A DNA stretch of 64,000 bases from Dyadobacter sp. CY356 (GCF_021440195.1 NZ_JAJTSZ010000002.1:620001-684000), one strand, 5' to 3'. Shown: positions 46,196-54,655, counted from the first letter of the stretch. Notes: generated by a model not told the origin, from the letters alone. Numbers and translations: made by a program.

Positions 46196-47359
46196 ATGAT
46201 AAGTTTTAAAAAGATAAATGCCTGGCTACATTTATGGCTGGGCCTGATTTCCGGAATCATTGTTTTTATCGTCGCACTGACCGGTTGTATACTGGTTTTT
46301 GAGCAGGAATTCAAATCTTTGACCCAGCCATGGCTTCATGTAAAAAGACCTGCTAACGCAGAATATCTGTTACCCTCCGTCATCAAAAGTAAAGTGTCTG
46401 CGAAATTCCCGGGTAAGGAAATTAGCGGGATCTGGTATTACGGGCTCGAAAGGACGGCGACTGTCAGCATGAATTCTGATTCGACCGTTTACATAAATCC
46501 TTACACAGCAGATGTCGTATCGCTTGTAAACGAAGAAGATTTCTTTCACTTTATTCTTGATGGCCATACATCACTTTGGATTGAAGCGAAAATCGGCAAA
46601 AAAAAGGTTGGCCAACTTATCGTTTGTTATGCCACACTGATATTTTTTGTACTGCTGATATCGGGTCTCATTTTGTGGTGGCCTAAAAAATGGAATAAGT
46701 CAAACAGGGATAAGAGTTTTAAAATTAAGTGGAGCGCGAAATTTAAACGGATTAATTATGACCTTCATAACGTGTTGGGATTTTATTCCCTGATCGTTGC
46801 GTTGGTCATTACCATGACGGGATTGGTGATGGGTTTTGCCTGGTTTTCACAAGGCGTATACTGGCTAAGTTCAGGCGGAAAATCTCCGGCACCTTATATA
46901 AATTCTGTTTCCGATACGACAAAAGCGGCCGGTGACGTAATGTTGAAAAATGTGGATCTTGCCTTCAAACGAGGAATCACAGAGATTGGCACCTATAATA
47001 AAAATGCGATTATCGTTTCGTTTCCCGACGAGCCTTCTGAACCTATTGAATTATGCACAGATATGTATAACGGCTCATGGCGGTATGTTTATCTGGATCA
47101 ATACACTCTTAAAGAATTACCTTCCACACAGGTTCATATTGATAAACTGAAACTCGCGGATTGGCTTAAACGAAGGAATTACGCCATACACGTAGGTGCG
47201 ATCGGAGATATTCCAACCAAAATTATATATTTTCTGGCAAGCCTGATTTGCGCCACCCTTCCACTTTCAGGAGCCTATATCTGGTGGGGAAAAAGCAGAT
47301 TTTCCAAATCAAAAAAAGTGAAGAGAAATAAATCTGCATCGCTAAAAACAGAGGTTTGA
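46196..47359 (+). CDS. PepSY-associated membrane protein (putative ferric reductase)
   Basis: 387 residues with four predicted membrane segments: ~10-35 (LHLWLGLISGIIVFIVALTG), ~140-160 (LIVCYATLIFFVLLISGLIL), ~192-212 (VLGFYSLIVALVITMTGLVM) and ~340-360 (IIYFLASLICATLPLSGAYI). The typical PepSY_TM motif LHLWLGL is at the start. Periplasmic loops contain the PepSY-like domain (VIKSKVSAKFPGKEISGIWYYG). Members near TonB iron receptors are thought to reduce ferric siderophore complexes at the inner membrane. It closes the sigma/anti-sigma/DUF4374/TonB/DUF4374 cassette. Confidence 0.88.
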   Translation: MISFKKINAWLHLWLGLISGIIVFIVALTGCILVFEQEFKSLTQPWLHVKRPANAEYLLPSVIKSKVSAKFPGKEISGIWYYGLERTATVSMNSDSTVYINPYTADVVSLVNEEDFFHFILDGHTSLWIEAKIGKKKVGQLIVCYATLIFFVLLISGLILWWPKKWNKSNRDKSFKIKWSAKFKRINYDLHNVLGFYSLIVALVITMTGLVMGFAWFSQGVYWLSSGGKSPAPYINSVSDTTKAAGDVMLKNVDLAFKRGITEIGTYNKNAIIVSFPDEPSEPIELCTDMYNGSWRYVYLDQYTLKELPSTQVHIDKLKLADWLKRRNYAIHVGAIGDIPTKIIYFLASLICATLPLSGAYIWWGKSRFSKSKKVKRNKSASLKTEV

Positions 47360-47714
47360 TTACAAAATGTCTTAACAGCATTACTGTAAAATTTCAGAAG
47401 TTTGGTCCGAAGCAAAGTCTGTTATTCAAAAAGACGAACTGCAATATTGTTTCAACGCTGGTTTTGAGTTATTTAAACCGCTAAATCATACAAGTTTTTC
47501 TAAGCTATTACCACCAGATTACAAAGCAGAATTTCCTGCAACAAACAGTTCCTAACCGGATTTACGATGGTAAACCTATGCGCCTTCGAAAATTGAGTTC
47601 TCATTTCTGCCAGTAAATTTTTTATAATTTCGACCTCTTCCTGATATTAACTTACTGTATTTCAAGGCAAAATTGTAGCTTTGTAAAATAACGTACCCTA
47701 TAAAAAATTAGCAA
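47360..47714. other. Intergenic region upstream of the HU gene
   Basis: 355 bp with no coding pattern. An exact TAnnTTTG element (TAGCTTTG, 47676-47683) lies 31 bp before the HU ATG and is the probable -7 box of its promoter. The -33 side is not a TTTG match. No repeat or tRNA was seen. Confidence 0.5.
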
Positions 47715-48002
47715 ATGACAAAAGCAGAAACCGTTTCCAAACTTGTGGAAATGACCGGAATACAAAAGGAAGAGACCGAACAAATCCTGGAAGCTTTTTT
47801 CTCAACAGTGAAAGACTCGATGAGCGAAGGTGAAAATATTTACATCCGGGGCTTCGGTAGTTTTATTGTCAAAAAAAGAGCTGCAAAAATAGCCAGAAAT
47901 ATTTCTCTGAAATCGTCAGTAATGGTTCCTGCCAGTTTTATTCCATTTTTTAAACCTTCGCCAGATTTCACCAATCAGGTTAAAGACGGGCAACCAAAAT
48001 AA
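47715..48002 (+). CDS. HU/IHF family DNA-binding protein
   Basis: 95 residues, normal for HU. Signature parts: MTKAETVSKLVEMTGIQKEE, the IYIRGFGSFIVKKRAAKIARN arm region, and a C-terminal ASFIPFFKPSPDFTNQV. The arm differs from canonical HU (RNISLKSSVMVPASFIPFF), as is common for Bacteroidota paralogues. It bends DNA and shapes the nucleoid. Monocistronic, with its own terminator. Confidence 0.93.
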   Translation: MTKAETVSKLVEMTGIQKEETEQILEAFFSTVKDSMSEGENIYIRGFGSFIVKKRAAKIARNISLKSSVMVPASFIPFFKPSPDFTNQVKDGQPK

Positions 48003-48032
48003 GCTTTAAATTAGTTAAGGATTAATATACTT

Positions 48033-48066
48033 ATGGCCCCGCCTGATACAGCGGAGCCATTTTTTT
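48033..48066 (+). terminator. Intrinsic terminator after the HU gene
   Basis: Stem ATGGCCCCGC (48033-48042) / GCGGAGCCAT (48051-48060), one mismatch and an 8-nt loop, followed by TTTTTT. Confidence 0.88.
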
Positions 48067-48149
48067 GTTCCTTAAACTGATATAAAATCAAAATCTATAT
48101 ATGTGAAATAAATTGCATGTCTAAAATGCAATAAGCATGACCGTTATGA

Positions 48150-48180
48150 TTAACCTGGGTTTTAACCTGGGGAAATTTCC
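48150..48180. promoter_or_regulatory. Direct repeat and palindrome upstream of SYLF gene
   Basis: TTAACCTGGG occurs twice with a 12-bp period (48150-48159 and 48162-48171), directly followed by the palindrome GGAAATTTCC (48171-48180). It lies about 115 bp before the SYLF start and may be a regulatory site; no regulator is evident nearby. Confidence 0.3.
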
Positions 48181-48296
48181 GGAAAATCCTTCGTAGAAAT
48201 TCATCAAGCTTTTGATCTCAGGCACGATAGTTTAATGCATTCTGGTAGTTGTGGAACCGTTTTTCACAATGTTATCAAAACATGACCGAACTAATT

Positions 48297-48980
48297 ATGC
48301 TTATTAAAAAATTAAGTTTTCAGATACTTCAGGTTGCGATGCTGGTCAATATTGCGTCATACACACCCGCTTTCGCACAGGACAAAGAAGAAGACAAAAT
48401 CAAGGCTGCTACATCTGTGTTGAATGATTTCAGTCAGATGAAAGAAAATATACCGGCGCAATTACTTTCCATATCTCAGGGAATTATTATTGTTCCAAAA
48501 ATGATCAATGCCGGACTTATGGTTGGCGCGAAACATGGAAAAGGGCTCGCTATGATAAAAGCAACAAACGGCCAGTGGAGCGATCCTATATTTGTGACGA
48601 TAACAGGAGGAAGTGTAGGAGCGCAAATTGGTGTACAGGCCACTGATCTTATTTTAGTCTTCAAAAACAGCAAAACATTGACAGAAATAGGAAAAGGGAG
48701 CTTCACATTGGGCGGCGATCTATCCGTAGCGGCCGGACCTGTTGGCAGAAGTTCTTCTGCGCAAACAGATTATAAGTTAGAGGCGGAAGTATATTCGTAT
48801 TCACGAAGCAAAGGGCTTTTTGCCGGAATAACACTTAACGGAGCAGCATTATCTGTTGATTCAAAAGCTAATAACGAGTTCTATGACGATAATTCAGATG
48901 CAAATACCATTCTTACATCATCGCACACAGACTCAAAGCTGGTTGCAGATTTGAAAACTAAGCTGGAAAATTTTAAATAA
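48297..48980 (+). CDS. SYLF/YSC84 domain protein, secreted lipid-binding
   Basis: 227 residues from the ATG at 48297, which opens a signal peptide (MLIKKLSFQILQVAMLVNIA ending near TPAFAQ). A TTG at 48249 and an ATG at 48282 in the same frame are possible but less likely. The SYLF domain is clear: LLSISQGIIIVPKMINAGLMVGAKHGKGLA, DPIFVTITGGSVGAQIGVQATDLILVF, and YSYSRSKGLFAGITLNGAALSVD. The fold binds phosphoinositide lipids in eukaryotes; bacterial members are secreted and of unknown function. Followed 12 bp later by a KTSC gene. Confidence 0.88.
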   Translation: MLIKKLSFQILQVAMLVNIASYTPAFAQDKEEDKIKAATSVLNDFSQMKENIPAQLLSISQGIIIVPKMINAGLMVGAKHGKGLAMIKATNGQWSDPIFVTITGGSVGAQIGVQATDLILVFKNSKTLTEIGKGSFTLGGDLSVAAGPVGRSSSAQTDYKLEAEVYSYSRSKGLFAGITLNGAALSVDSKANNEFYDDNSDANTILTSSHTDSKLVADLKTKLENFK

Positions 48981-48992
48981 CACCCGTAACCA

Positions 48993-49196
48993 ATGCCTTC
49001 ATCCGTTGTTGCAAAGATGATCTATGACGATGAACAAGAAACGTTAAGAATTATTTTCGTTTCAGGAATGGTTTATGATTACAAAAAAGTCCCTTTGAAA
49101 GTCTATGAAGCGATGAAAGCTTCGGACTCCAAAGGGACTTTTTTAAATCAATATATAAAACCTAATTATGATTTTGATAAGGTGGAATTAAGGTAA
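48993..49196 (+). CDS. KTSC domain protein
   Basis: 67 residues. The KTSC fold is visible in SSVVAKMIYDDEQETLRIIF, followed by SGMVYDYKKVPLKVYEAMKAS and GTFLNQYIKPNY. The family is often found next to or fused to RNA-binding domains; its function is not established. No signal peptide. It starts 12 bp after the SYLF stop, so it is likely co-transcribed. Confidence 0.85.
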   Translation: MPSSVVAKMIYDDEQETLRIIFVSGMVYDYKKVPLKVYEAMKASDSKGTFLNQYIKPNYDFDKVELR

Positions 49197-49505
49197 AAGC
49201 TTGCTTCACCCACAAATTCTTACTTACGATCTGATAAATAGAAACTATTTAAGATTATCCACAGAAGTTTTTCAAACAAAATCAAATAGCAAGCAATACA
49301 GAATCGCGGGTTTTGCCCAAATTCAAATTGGCCTATTTCAAATCTTTTGGCGGTGACTCCGGTAATAACTGGTACAATTCTTCATCGGGATCAATGACGA
49401 AGCCGACCGTTTAAAGCATAATTAAAACAAACAATTCTGGTTTATTGGCTGAGGAATTATTTAAGTATACCTTGAATAACTTTTGAACTATTCCCATCCG
49501 AACAC
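49197..49505. other. Intergenic region before the NIF3-like gene
   Basis: 309 bp. The minus strand at 49333-49410 reads as a short open frame ending in a stop (TVGFVIDPDEELYQLLPESP...) that looks like the end of a decayed gene: there is no start codon and a stop lies directly upstream. Nothing else was recognised. Confidence 0.35.
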
Positions 49506-50435
49506 ATGAAAAACCAAATGCCAGCTGCCGAAACCTCCGTCTTACAACGCAGAAAATTTATCCTGAACTCCATCAAATCTGCTGCCGGATTAGCTCTTTT
49601 AACTATCAGTCCCTCCTTTTCAAAAGGGAATAACTGGTCTGTTAAAAAGCAATGGACCGTGCAGGAGGTAATGGATTTTGTATTAAAAGAAGGTGGTCTG
49701 ACTCCTTTGAAAGATACGGTTGATACCATTAAATCCGGCAAAGCTGAACAGATTGTGACAGGTATCATATCTACGATGTTTCCCACGATACCCATTATTG
49801 AAGAAGCCATCAAACTAAATGCAAACTTTATTATAGCGCACGAGCCTTCGTTTTACAATCATAATGACAAAGCGGATTGGGTAAAAAACAACGAAGTCCT
49901 GAAGAAGAAACAGGAATTGCTTGACAAACATAAAATGGTAATCTGGCGTTTTCACGATTATTGCCACTCGTTAAAACCAGATGCAGTAAGTTATGGTGTG
50001 GCCAAAAAGGCTAACTGGCTTCCGTATTTCAAAACAGGCGAAGTAGTGCTAAAAATTCCGACAATTTCATTACAAAATCTGGTTCAACACCTAAAAAAAT
50101 CACTGAGCATTTCCCGTTTAAGAATTATTGGTGATATGAATCAGTCTTGTGAACGGATCGCACTTCTTCCCGGAGCCTGGGGCGGGCCGATGCAAGTTTC
50201 GACGGCAGAAAAAGAAAAACCTGATGTTCTGATCGTTGGAGAATTGTCGGAGTGGGAAACAGCTGAATACATCAGGGATGCAAGGAGCTTTGGTCAGAAA
50301 ATATCTTTAATTGTTTTAGGCCATGCAGTTAGTGAAGAGCCTGGTATGGAGTGGTTTGCAGAATGGCTACATCCAAAATTGCCAGACGTGAAAATTACAC
50401 ATCTGGCATCTGGCGATCCGTTTACCTGGCTTTAA
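49506..50435 (+). CDS. NIF3-like (dinuclear metal) protein with export signal
   Basis: 309 residues. A twin-arginine-like signal (QRRKFILNSIKSAAGLALLT) precedes a NIF3/DUF34 domain. Family parts: TVQEVMDFVLKEGG, FIIAHEPSFYNHND (metal histidines), FHDYCHSLKPDA, IALLPGAWGG and LIVLGHAVSEEPGM (second metal site histidine and glutamate). NIF3 proteins are normally cytoplasmic and their activity is still debated (GTP cyclohydrolase-like, or damage control). An exported member suggests a periplasmic hydrolytic role. Monocistronic; the convergent oxidoreductase gene follows. Confidence 0.83.
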   Translation: MKNQMPAAETSVLQRRKFILNSIKSAAGLALLTISPSFSKGNNWSVKKQWTVQEVMDFVLKEGGLTPLKDTVDTIKSGKAEQIVTGIISTMFPTIPIIEEAIKLNANFIIAHEPSFYNHNDKADWVKNNEVLKKKQELLDKHKMVIWRFHDYCHSLKPDAVSYGVAKKANWLPYFKTGEVVLKIPTISLQNLVQHLKKSLSISRLRIIGDMNQSCERIALLPGAWGGPMQVSTAEKEKPDVLIVGELSEWETAEYIRDARSFGQKISLIVLGHAVSEEPGMEWFAEWLHPKLPDVKITHLASGDPFTWL

Positions 50436-50447
50436 ATCAGCTTAAAT

Positions 50448-50485
50448 TCCTGAACCAATCTGATTAATCCAGCTCTGGTTCAGGA
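50448..50485. terminator. Bidirectional terminator overlapping a coding end
   Basis: Perfect 10-bp arms TCCTGAACCA (50448-50457) and TGGTTCAGGA (50476-50485), 18-nt loop. The right arm lies inside the last codons of the convergent oxidoreductase gene, whose stop is at 50464. Termination role inferred from position between convergent genes. Confidence 0.5.
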
Positions 50486-51822
50486 CCATGCAGCTTGGCA
50501 GTTGCCGGTGAAGCTTTTATTTTTACAGGTTTGCCATCTTTCGCCGACTGATATATTGCTTCCATCAGCATATGATCCTGCAAACCTTCTTCTCCCGGCG
50601 TAAAAGGTTTTGTATTTTTCATAATACAATCAGAAAAATGGTCCATTTCAATGGCGAACTGGTCGGTTTCTGCCATGCCGATATTTTGATTTAATTCCAG
50701 TTTCCCGCTGGCTTTGGCGGTGGTTAATTCCTGGCCCTTATAAGCATAGGCCTTATCCAGATTAAGCCAGCCTTTTTCACAAAGAACCCGGTAGCGTCTG
50801 CTTTCGTGCACATTGTAATTTGTAGAACAGCTCGCGATTACACCACTTGGGAAACGCATCTGCCAGGAAACCATTTCTTCAACTTCTGTGAACAACGGAT
50901 TTCCAGGCGTAGTATATTGATAGGCGAAAACCTCGGTTGGCTCTTCACCCAAAACAAATCTGGTCGTATTTAAGCAGTATAGACCAATATCCGGCAAGGC
51001 ACCTCCACCGGCCAGCTTGATCTTATGTCTCCAGTGATCAGGATTTGCACTTGCCTGGCAATTTGAGGCCTCTACAAATTTGGGCGATCCAAACTCTTTA
51101 CTTTGTACTAATTCCCTCAATTTCCGATTATGCGGCTGATACTGGATTCTATATGCAACCATGAGTTTGACGCCGGCTTTTGCACAGGCGTCGATCATTT
51201 CCCTGCATTCCTGCGAAGAATTTGCCATCGGCTTTTCGCATAAAATGTGTTTACCGGCCTTTGCTCCGCGAATTGTATATTCCTTATGCAGTCCATTTGG
51301 TAAAACAATGTAAATGACATCAACTTCTTTATTATTTTTTATCTGGTCGTAGGTTTCATAACTGTAACAGTTTTCTGTCTTGACACCGTACTGGCTGGCG
51401 ACCTTCTTCATCTTCTCAGGACTGCCGCTGACGAGGGCAGTCAGTTTTGAATTTTTACAACTATTTAGAGCCGGAAGAATTTCTTCCAGTGATAGATGGC
51501 CTAATCCAACAACAGCATAGCCTATTCTCTGGTCTGGCGGCATGGGAGTCGGTGTCGGTCCGGATTGCTGGTCAACCTCCGATTTCCATTTTTCCAAAAC
51601 AATTGGCTCAGACTTATCTACCGGCACCTGGGCGGGAGGGGACATGGCCATTATATTACTTTGCCCAAAGGCAACGCTTCCGGTACCTTCCATGACCAGA
51701 CCGCCCATCACACCGACCGCAAGATATTTTTTTGTCTCAGAAAGAAATCTCTTTCGAGAAAGATAAGAGAAACCAGCGTTATTTTCTGATGCGCTGTTTT
51801 GTGAATCCAATTGTTGTTTCAT
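50464..51822 (-). CDS. Exported glucose-fructose oxidoreductase-like enzyme (Gfo/Idh/MocA)
   Basis: 452 residues from the ATG at 51822; an upstream ATG at 51864 would precede the signal. A Tat-like signal (SRKRFLSETKKYLAVGVMGG) precedes a proline-rich linker. The NAD(P)-binding Rossmann domain starts at GYAVVGLGHLSLEEILPAL, with LVSGSPEKMKK, the conserved CEKPMANS, and a C-terminal domain (DIGLYCLNTTRFVLGEEP; VSWQMRFPSGVIAS). From memory the overall pattern is close to the Zymomonas periplasmic glucose-fructose oxidoreductase, which binds NADP tightly and converts glucose plus fructose to gluconolactone plus sorbitol. Substrates here are unknown. Confidence 0.88.
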   Translation of the reverse strand: MKQQLDSQNSASENNAGFSYLSRKRFLSETKKYLAVGVMGGLVMEGTGSVAFGQSNIMAMSPPAQVPVDKSEPIVLEKWKSEVDQQSGPTPTPMPPDQRIGYAVVGLGHLSLEEILPALNSCKNSKLTALVSGSPEKMKKVASQYGVKTENCYSYETYDQIKNNKEVDVIYIVLPNGLHKEYTIRGAKAGKHILCEKPMANSSQECREMIDACAKAGVKLMVAYRIQYQPHNRKLRELVQSKEFGSPKFVEASNCQASANPDHWRHKIKLAGGGALPDIGLYCLNTTRFVLGEEPTEVFAYQYTTPGNPLFTEVEEMVSWQMRFPSGVIASCSTNYNVHESRRYRVLCEKGWLNLDKAYAYKGQELTTAKASGKLELNQNIGMAETDQFAIEMDHFSDCIMKNTKPFTPGEEGLQDHMLMEAIYQSAKDGKPVKIKASPATAKLHGPEPELD

Positions 51823-51865
51823 GATTATTGTTGATGAAAGATGTATTGGACAACACCTATACAAA

Positions 51866-52660
51866 TCACATACCGGGCAATTTCAGACCAGATGATTTGA
51901 GACTTTCCATAATTTTTTCCTGAATCGTCATTTTAGTATCAATAAATCCGTGTGCATTGATCCAGACATTGACCATAACCTTATAACCATCCGATTCAAT
52001 AGAAGAAATACCGATCCTTCTTTCCGGTGATTTAAGCGTATTCACAGCATTGTCGAGGACGTCATCGATTATCTTTTTGACCTCATTAAAATCTATTGCA
52101 TTGGTAAATTTAAGTTCAATATCCAGTCTTCTGCTCCCGGAAGCACTGATGTTGATGATGACCTCATTTGACAGTTTACTATTGGGTACTACTACCTTTC
52201 GGTTATCGAATGTGGTGATGACGGTGTAAAATATTTTGATTGCCGTTACAGTTCCCTCCTGCCCCTGCGCCAGAATGTTATCACCTACGTGAAAAGGTTT
52301 CAATAACAAGATCAATACCCCGCTGGCAAAATTCTGAAGAGTTCCCGACAAGGCGAGACCAGCCGCCACACCTAATGCACCGATTAATGCAGCAAAAACT
52401 GTCATTTGTATACCGATGATCTGCATGCCTGCTATGATCAGCAAAACTCTTAAAACAGTAATCGTAAGGCTAAGAAGAAAAGGTGTTAATGAAGGGTCAA
52501 TTTCCTTCCTGACCATATGCGCAGACATGTATCTGGACAACATTTTAATAAGCCAGAAGCCAACAATCAGTACGGTTACTCCCAGCAAAAATGACGGGCC
52601 TTTATCCAGTATCCAGAGTGTAGCCTTATCATAAAACTCATTTATTTTCATTAGAAACAT
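51866..52660 (-). CDS. mscS: Small-conductance mechanosensitive channel (MscS family)
   Basis: 264 residues. Three membrane segments at ~20-40 (FLLGVTVLIVGFWLIKMLS), ~62-82 (FLLSLTITVLRVLLIIAGMQI) and ~88-115. The pore-lining helix is recognised in ALGVAAGLALSGTLQNFASGVLILLLKPFHVGD. The cytoplasmic beta and alpha/beta domains follow (ILAQGQEGTVTAIKIFYT; VVVPNSKLSNEVIIN). It releases solutes under osmotic downshock. It lies 43 bp upstream of the oxidoreductase start on the same strand. An alternative start at 52651 removes three residues. Confidence 0.93.
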   Translation of the reverse strand: MFLMKINEFYDKATLWILDKGPSFLLGVTVLIVGFWLIKMLSRYMSAHMVRKEIDPSLTPFLLSLTITVLRVLLIIAGMQIIGIQMTVFAALIGALGVAAGLALSGTLQNFASGVLILLLKPFHVGDNILAQGQEGTVTAIKIFYTVITTFDNRKVVVPNSKLSNEVIINISASGSRRLDIELKFTNAIDFNEVKKIIDDVLDNAVNTLKSPERRIGISSIESDGYKVMVNVWINAHGFIDTKMTIQEKIMESLKSSGLKLPGM

Positions 52661-53247
52661 ATTATTTAATCTTTACTTTTAGGCTATACGTGAAATTTTC
52701 ATTCCAAAAATGATTGAGGAATAATGGATGTGAATTTTTGGTTCGTTTCGTATTTTGAATATTTAACTCTTAAAAACGAATTCGGAAATGGGAGTAAAGT
52801 TTTTAGTTAAAGCGATGCTTTAATTAAAAACAGAAAACCATCCGAAAAATGGGGCTATGTAGATTTGTATACTATTGAATCAGAGAGAATTGATTGTTAC
52901 TAATTTTTGTGAAACTTAAAGTGGCAGAATTGCGATAGTTATTTTCAAAATAGATTTAGAAATCCTGGTTATATCAACAGCCTGATTTGTTCTGCCAGGT
53001 TTTATAATACACATACTGAATCCTGTTTAAAGGCATTTCACCTGGAAGGCGGGTATACTTTGGTAATAATTGAGGACAAATTACCCCTTCCGTAAACCGC
53101 ACCGGAAGAAATTTTTTTGGCAATGATGTATGAAAATATTTAATTGTAGGCCGTTGGCATATTATTTACATGATATTTGTAACGAAAATATTACAGTCAA
53201 AAATGTAATATGAATTGATCACTCAATAGATTTAAACGATACTATTT
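52661..53247. other. Long intergenic region without a recognisable gene
   Basis: 587 bp between the divergent MscS and metallopeptidase genes. It is AT-rich and should hold two promoters. A plus-strand frame around 52820-52900 reads KNRKPSEKWGYVDLYTIES, vaguely like a WG-repeat remnant, but is too short to call. No tRNA or strong repeat was found. Confidence 0.45.
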
Positions 53248-54099
53248 ATGAATTGGCAGGATTTACGAAGAAGCGGAAACGTTGACGACAGACGTGGAAT
53301 GTCTGGTGGTGGCAAAGTTGCGATGGGTGGAATCGGAGTGGTGATCGTGGTGGTGATCGGTCTCTTAACCGGACAAGATCCCTCGGCGATTTTGAATACG
53401 ATTCAAAACGGTCAGTCATCAGAGCAACAGGTTCAAACGCGCCCGGAAGGTCCGCGGCCCGATGACAAAACTGCCGATATGGTATCAGCCATTTTAGGAA
53501 GCACCGAAGATGTGTGGACAGCAGTTTATAAAGAAAACGGCAGTACATATAAATTGCCGACTTTACAGATATTTGAGAATTCTTCACAAAGCGCTTGCGG
53601 CGGGGCATCATCAGCCATGGGACCATTTTATTGTCCGGCCGATCAGCAGGTATATATTGATCTTTCTTTCTGTGATGAGTTAAGAGAAAAATTTAATGCT
53701 CCGGGCGATTTTGCAGTAGCTTATGTGGTGGCTCACGAAGTTGGTCATCATGTTCAGAATCTGATGGGAATTACTGATAAGCTTCAACAGGAACGGCAAC
53801 GTTTAAGTGAAGAAGAGTATAACAAACTTTCAGTAAAGCTCGAATTACAGGCAGATTTTTTAGCTGGTGTCTGGGCCAATCACGCACAAAAGATGGAAAA
53901 TATTCTGCAACCAGGAGATTTGGAATCTGCCCTTACAGCTGCAAATGCCATTGGTGACGATAAATTGCAGAAAGAATCACAGGGTTATGTTGTGCCGGAT
54001 GCATTTACACACGGTACCTCCAAGCAAAGAATGTATTGGTTCAAAAAAGGTTTTGATACGGGAGATCTGAACCAGGGAAAATTTGACGATATACAATAA
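53248..54099 (+). CDS. Neutral zinc metallopeptidase (YpfJ family)
   Basis: 283 residues. The N-terminus MNWQDLRRSGNVDDRRGM and a single membrane segment at ~28-47 (MGGIGVVIVVVIGLLTGQ) are typical. The catalytic motif HEVGHHVQ is at residues ~166-173, and the conserved segments GPFYCPADQQVYIDLSF and ELQADFLAGVWANHAQ lie around it. Members are inner-membrane proteins with a periplasmic zinc peptidase domain whose substrates are unknown. It ends at an intrinsic terminator. Confidence 0.93.
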   Translation: MNWQDLRRSGNVDDRRGMSGGGKVAMGGIGVVIVVVIGLLTGQDPSAILNTIQNGQSSEQQVQTRPEGPRPDDKTADMVSAILGSTEDVWTAVYKENGSTYKLPTLQIFENSSQSACGGASSAMGPFYCPADQQVYIDLSFCDELREKFNAPGDFAVAYVVAHEVGHHVQNLMGITDKLQQERQRLSEEEYNKLSVKLELQADFLAGVWANHAQKMENILQPGDLESALTAANAIGDDKLQKESQGYVVPDAFTHGTSKQRMYWFKKGFDTGDLNQGKFDDIQ

Positions 54100-54513
54100 T
54101 CGATAGTGATAATTATGCTGCAAAAGCCCGGATCTGATGTCCGGGCTTTTTTGATGGATGAAAAATACATTTTTAATGGCAGCACCGAAATTGAAAATAT
54201 TACAATACAATATATGTTGAAAAATAAAAGCCGGCCAATACTCCCGCAGAAAATGGATCGTATCATATCAAGTTGAAATTTTTAGCCTTATGAAAACAAA
54301 ACTGTTACTCTTCCAAGGGAGTGTTTGAATTAAAGGAATAAATTTTTGAGACTGGTTTATCAACTGGTCAATGGAAATCTTGAAGTAATTATGGAAGAGA
54401 AAAATAAAAGCAACGAAATGGAAAAAACGTTTTTTGCATATCAGCGTAAGAAATAATCAAATCAGGATTTGTATATAACCCCGGAAAAGCTATCTTTGCA
54501 CCCTGATAAAAAC
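54100..54513. other. Intergenic region before tRNA-Ser
   Basis: 414 bp. It contains the terminator at 54122-54152. A short plus-strand frame (54390-54455, MEEKNKSNEMEKTFFAYQRKK) is too short to support as a gene. The upstream half shows no recognisable pattern. Confidence 0.45.
54122..54152 (+). terminator. Intrinsic terminator after the metallopeptidase gene
   Basis: Perfect 11-bp stem AAAAGCCCGGA (54122-54132) / TCCGGGCTTTT (54140-54150) with a 7-nt loop and T-rich tail, 22 bp after the stop. Confidence 0.9.
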
Positions 54514-54600
54514 AGAGAGGTGTCCGAGTGGTTGAAGGAGCACGCCTGGAAAGTGTGTATGCGGGTAACTGTATCGAGAGTTCGAATCTCTTCCTCTCTA
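54514..54600 (+). tRNA. tRNA-Ser(GGA)
   Basis: Plus-strand class II tRNA of 87 nt. The acceptor stem AGAGAGG/CCTCTCT is fully paired, the anticodon arm CACGC-CTGGAAA-GTGTG gives GGA, the variable arm is long, and the T loop is TTCGAAT. CCA is not encoded. Confidence 0.94.
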
Positions 54601-54620
54601 CTGAAAACATAAAACTATTT

Positions 54621-54655
54621 AAAATCCTGTAAATTTCCATTTACAGGATTTTTTT
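54621..54655 (+). terminator. Intrinsic terminator after tRNA-Ser
   Basis: Perfect 14-bp stem (54621-54634 with 54639-54652) and a 4-nt loop followed by TTTTTT, 20 bp after the tRNA. Confidence 0.9.

Noticed and set aside
52820..52900. WG-repeat-like peptide (KWGYVD) in the 587-bp gap
   Set aside because: Only about 30 codons between stops, without start or further repeats; too short to distinguish from chance.
54390..54455. 21-residue frame upstream of tRNA-Ser
   Set aside because: Very short and lysine/glutamate-rich, with no terminator or conserved pattern to support translation.
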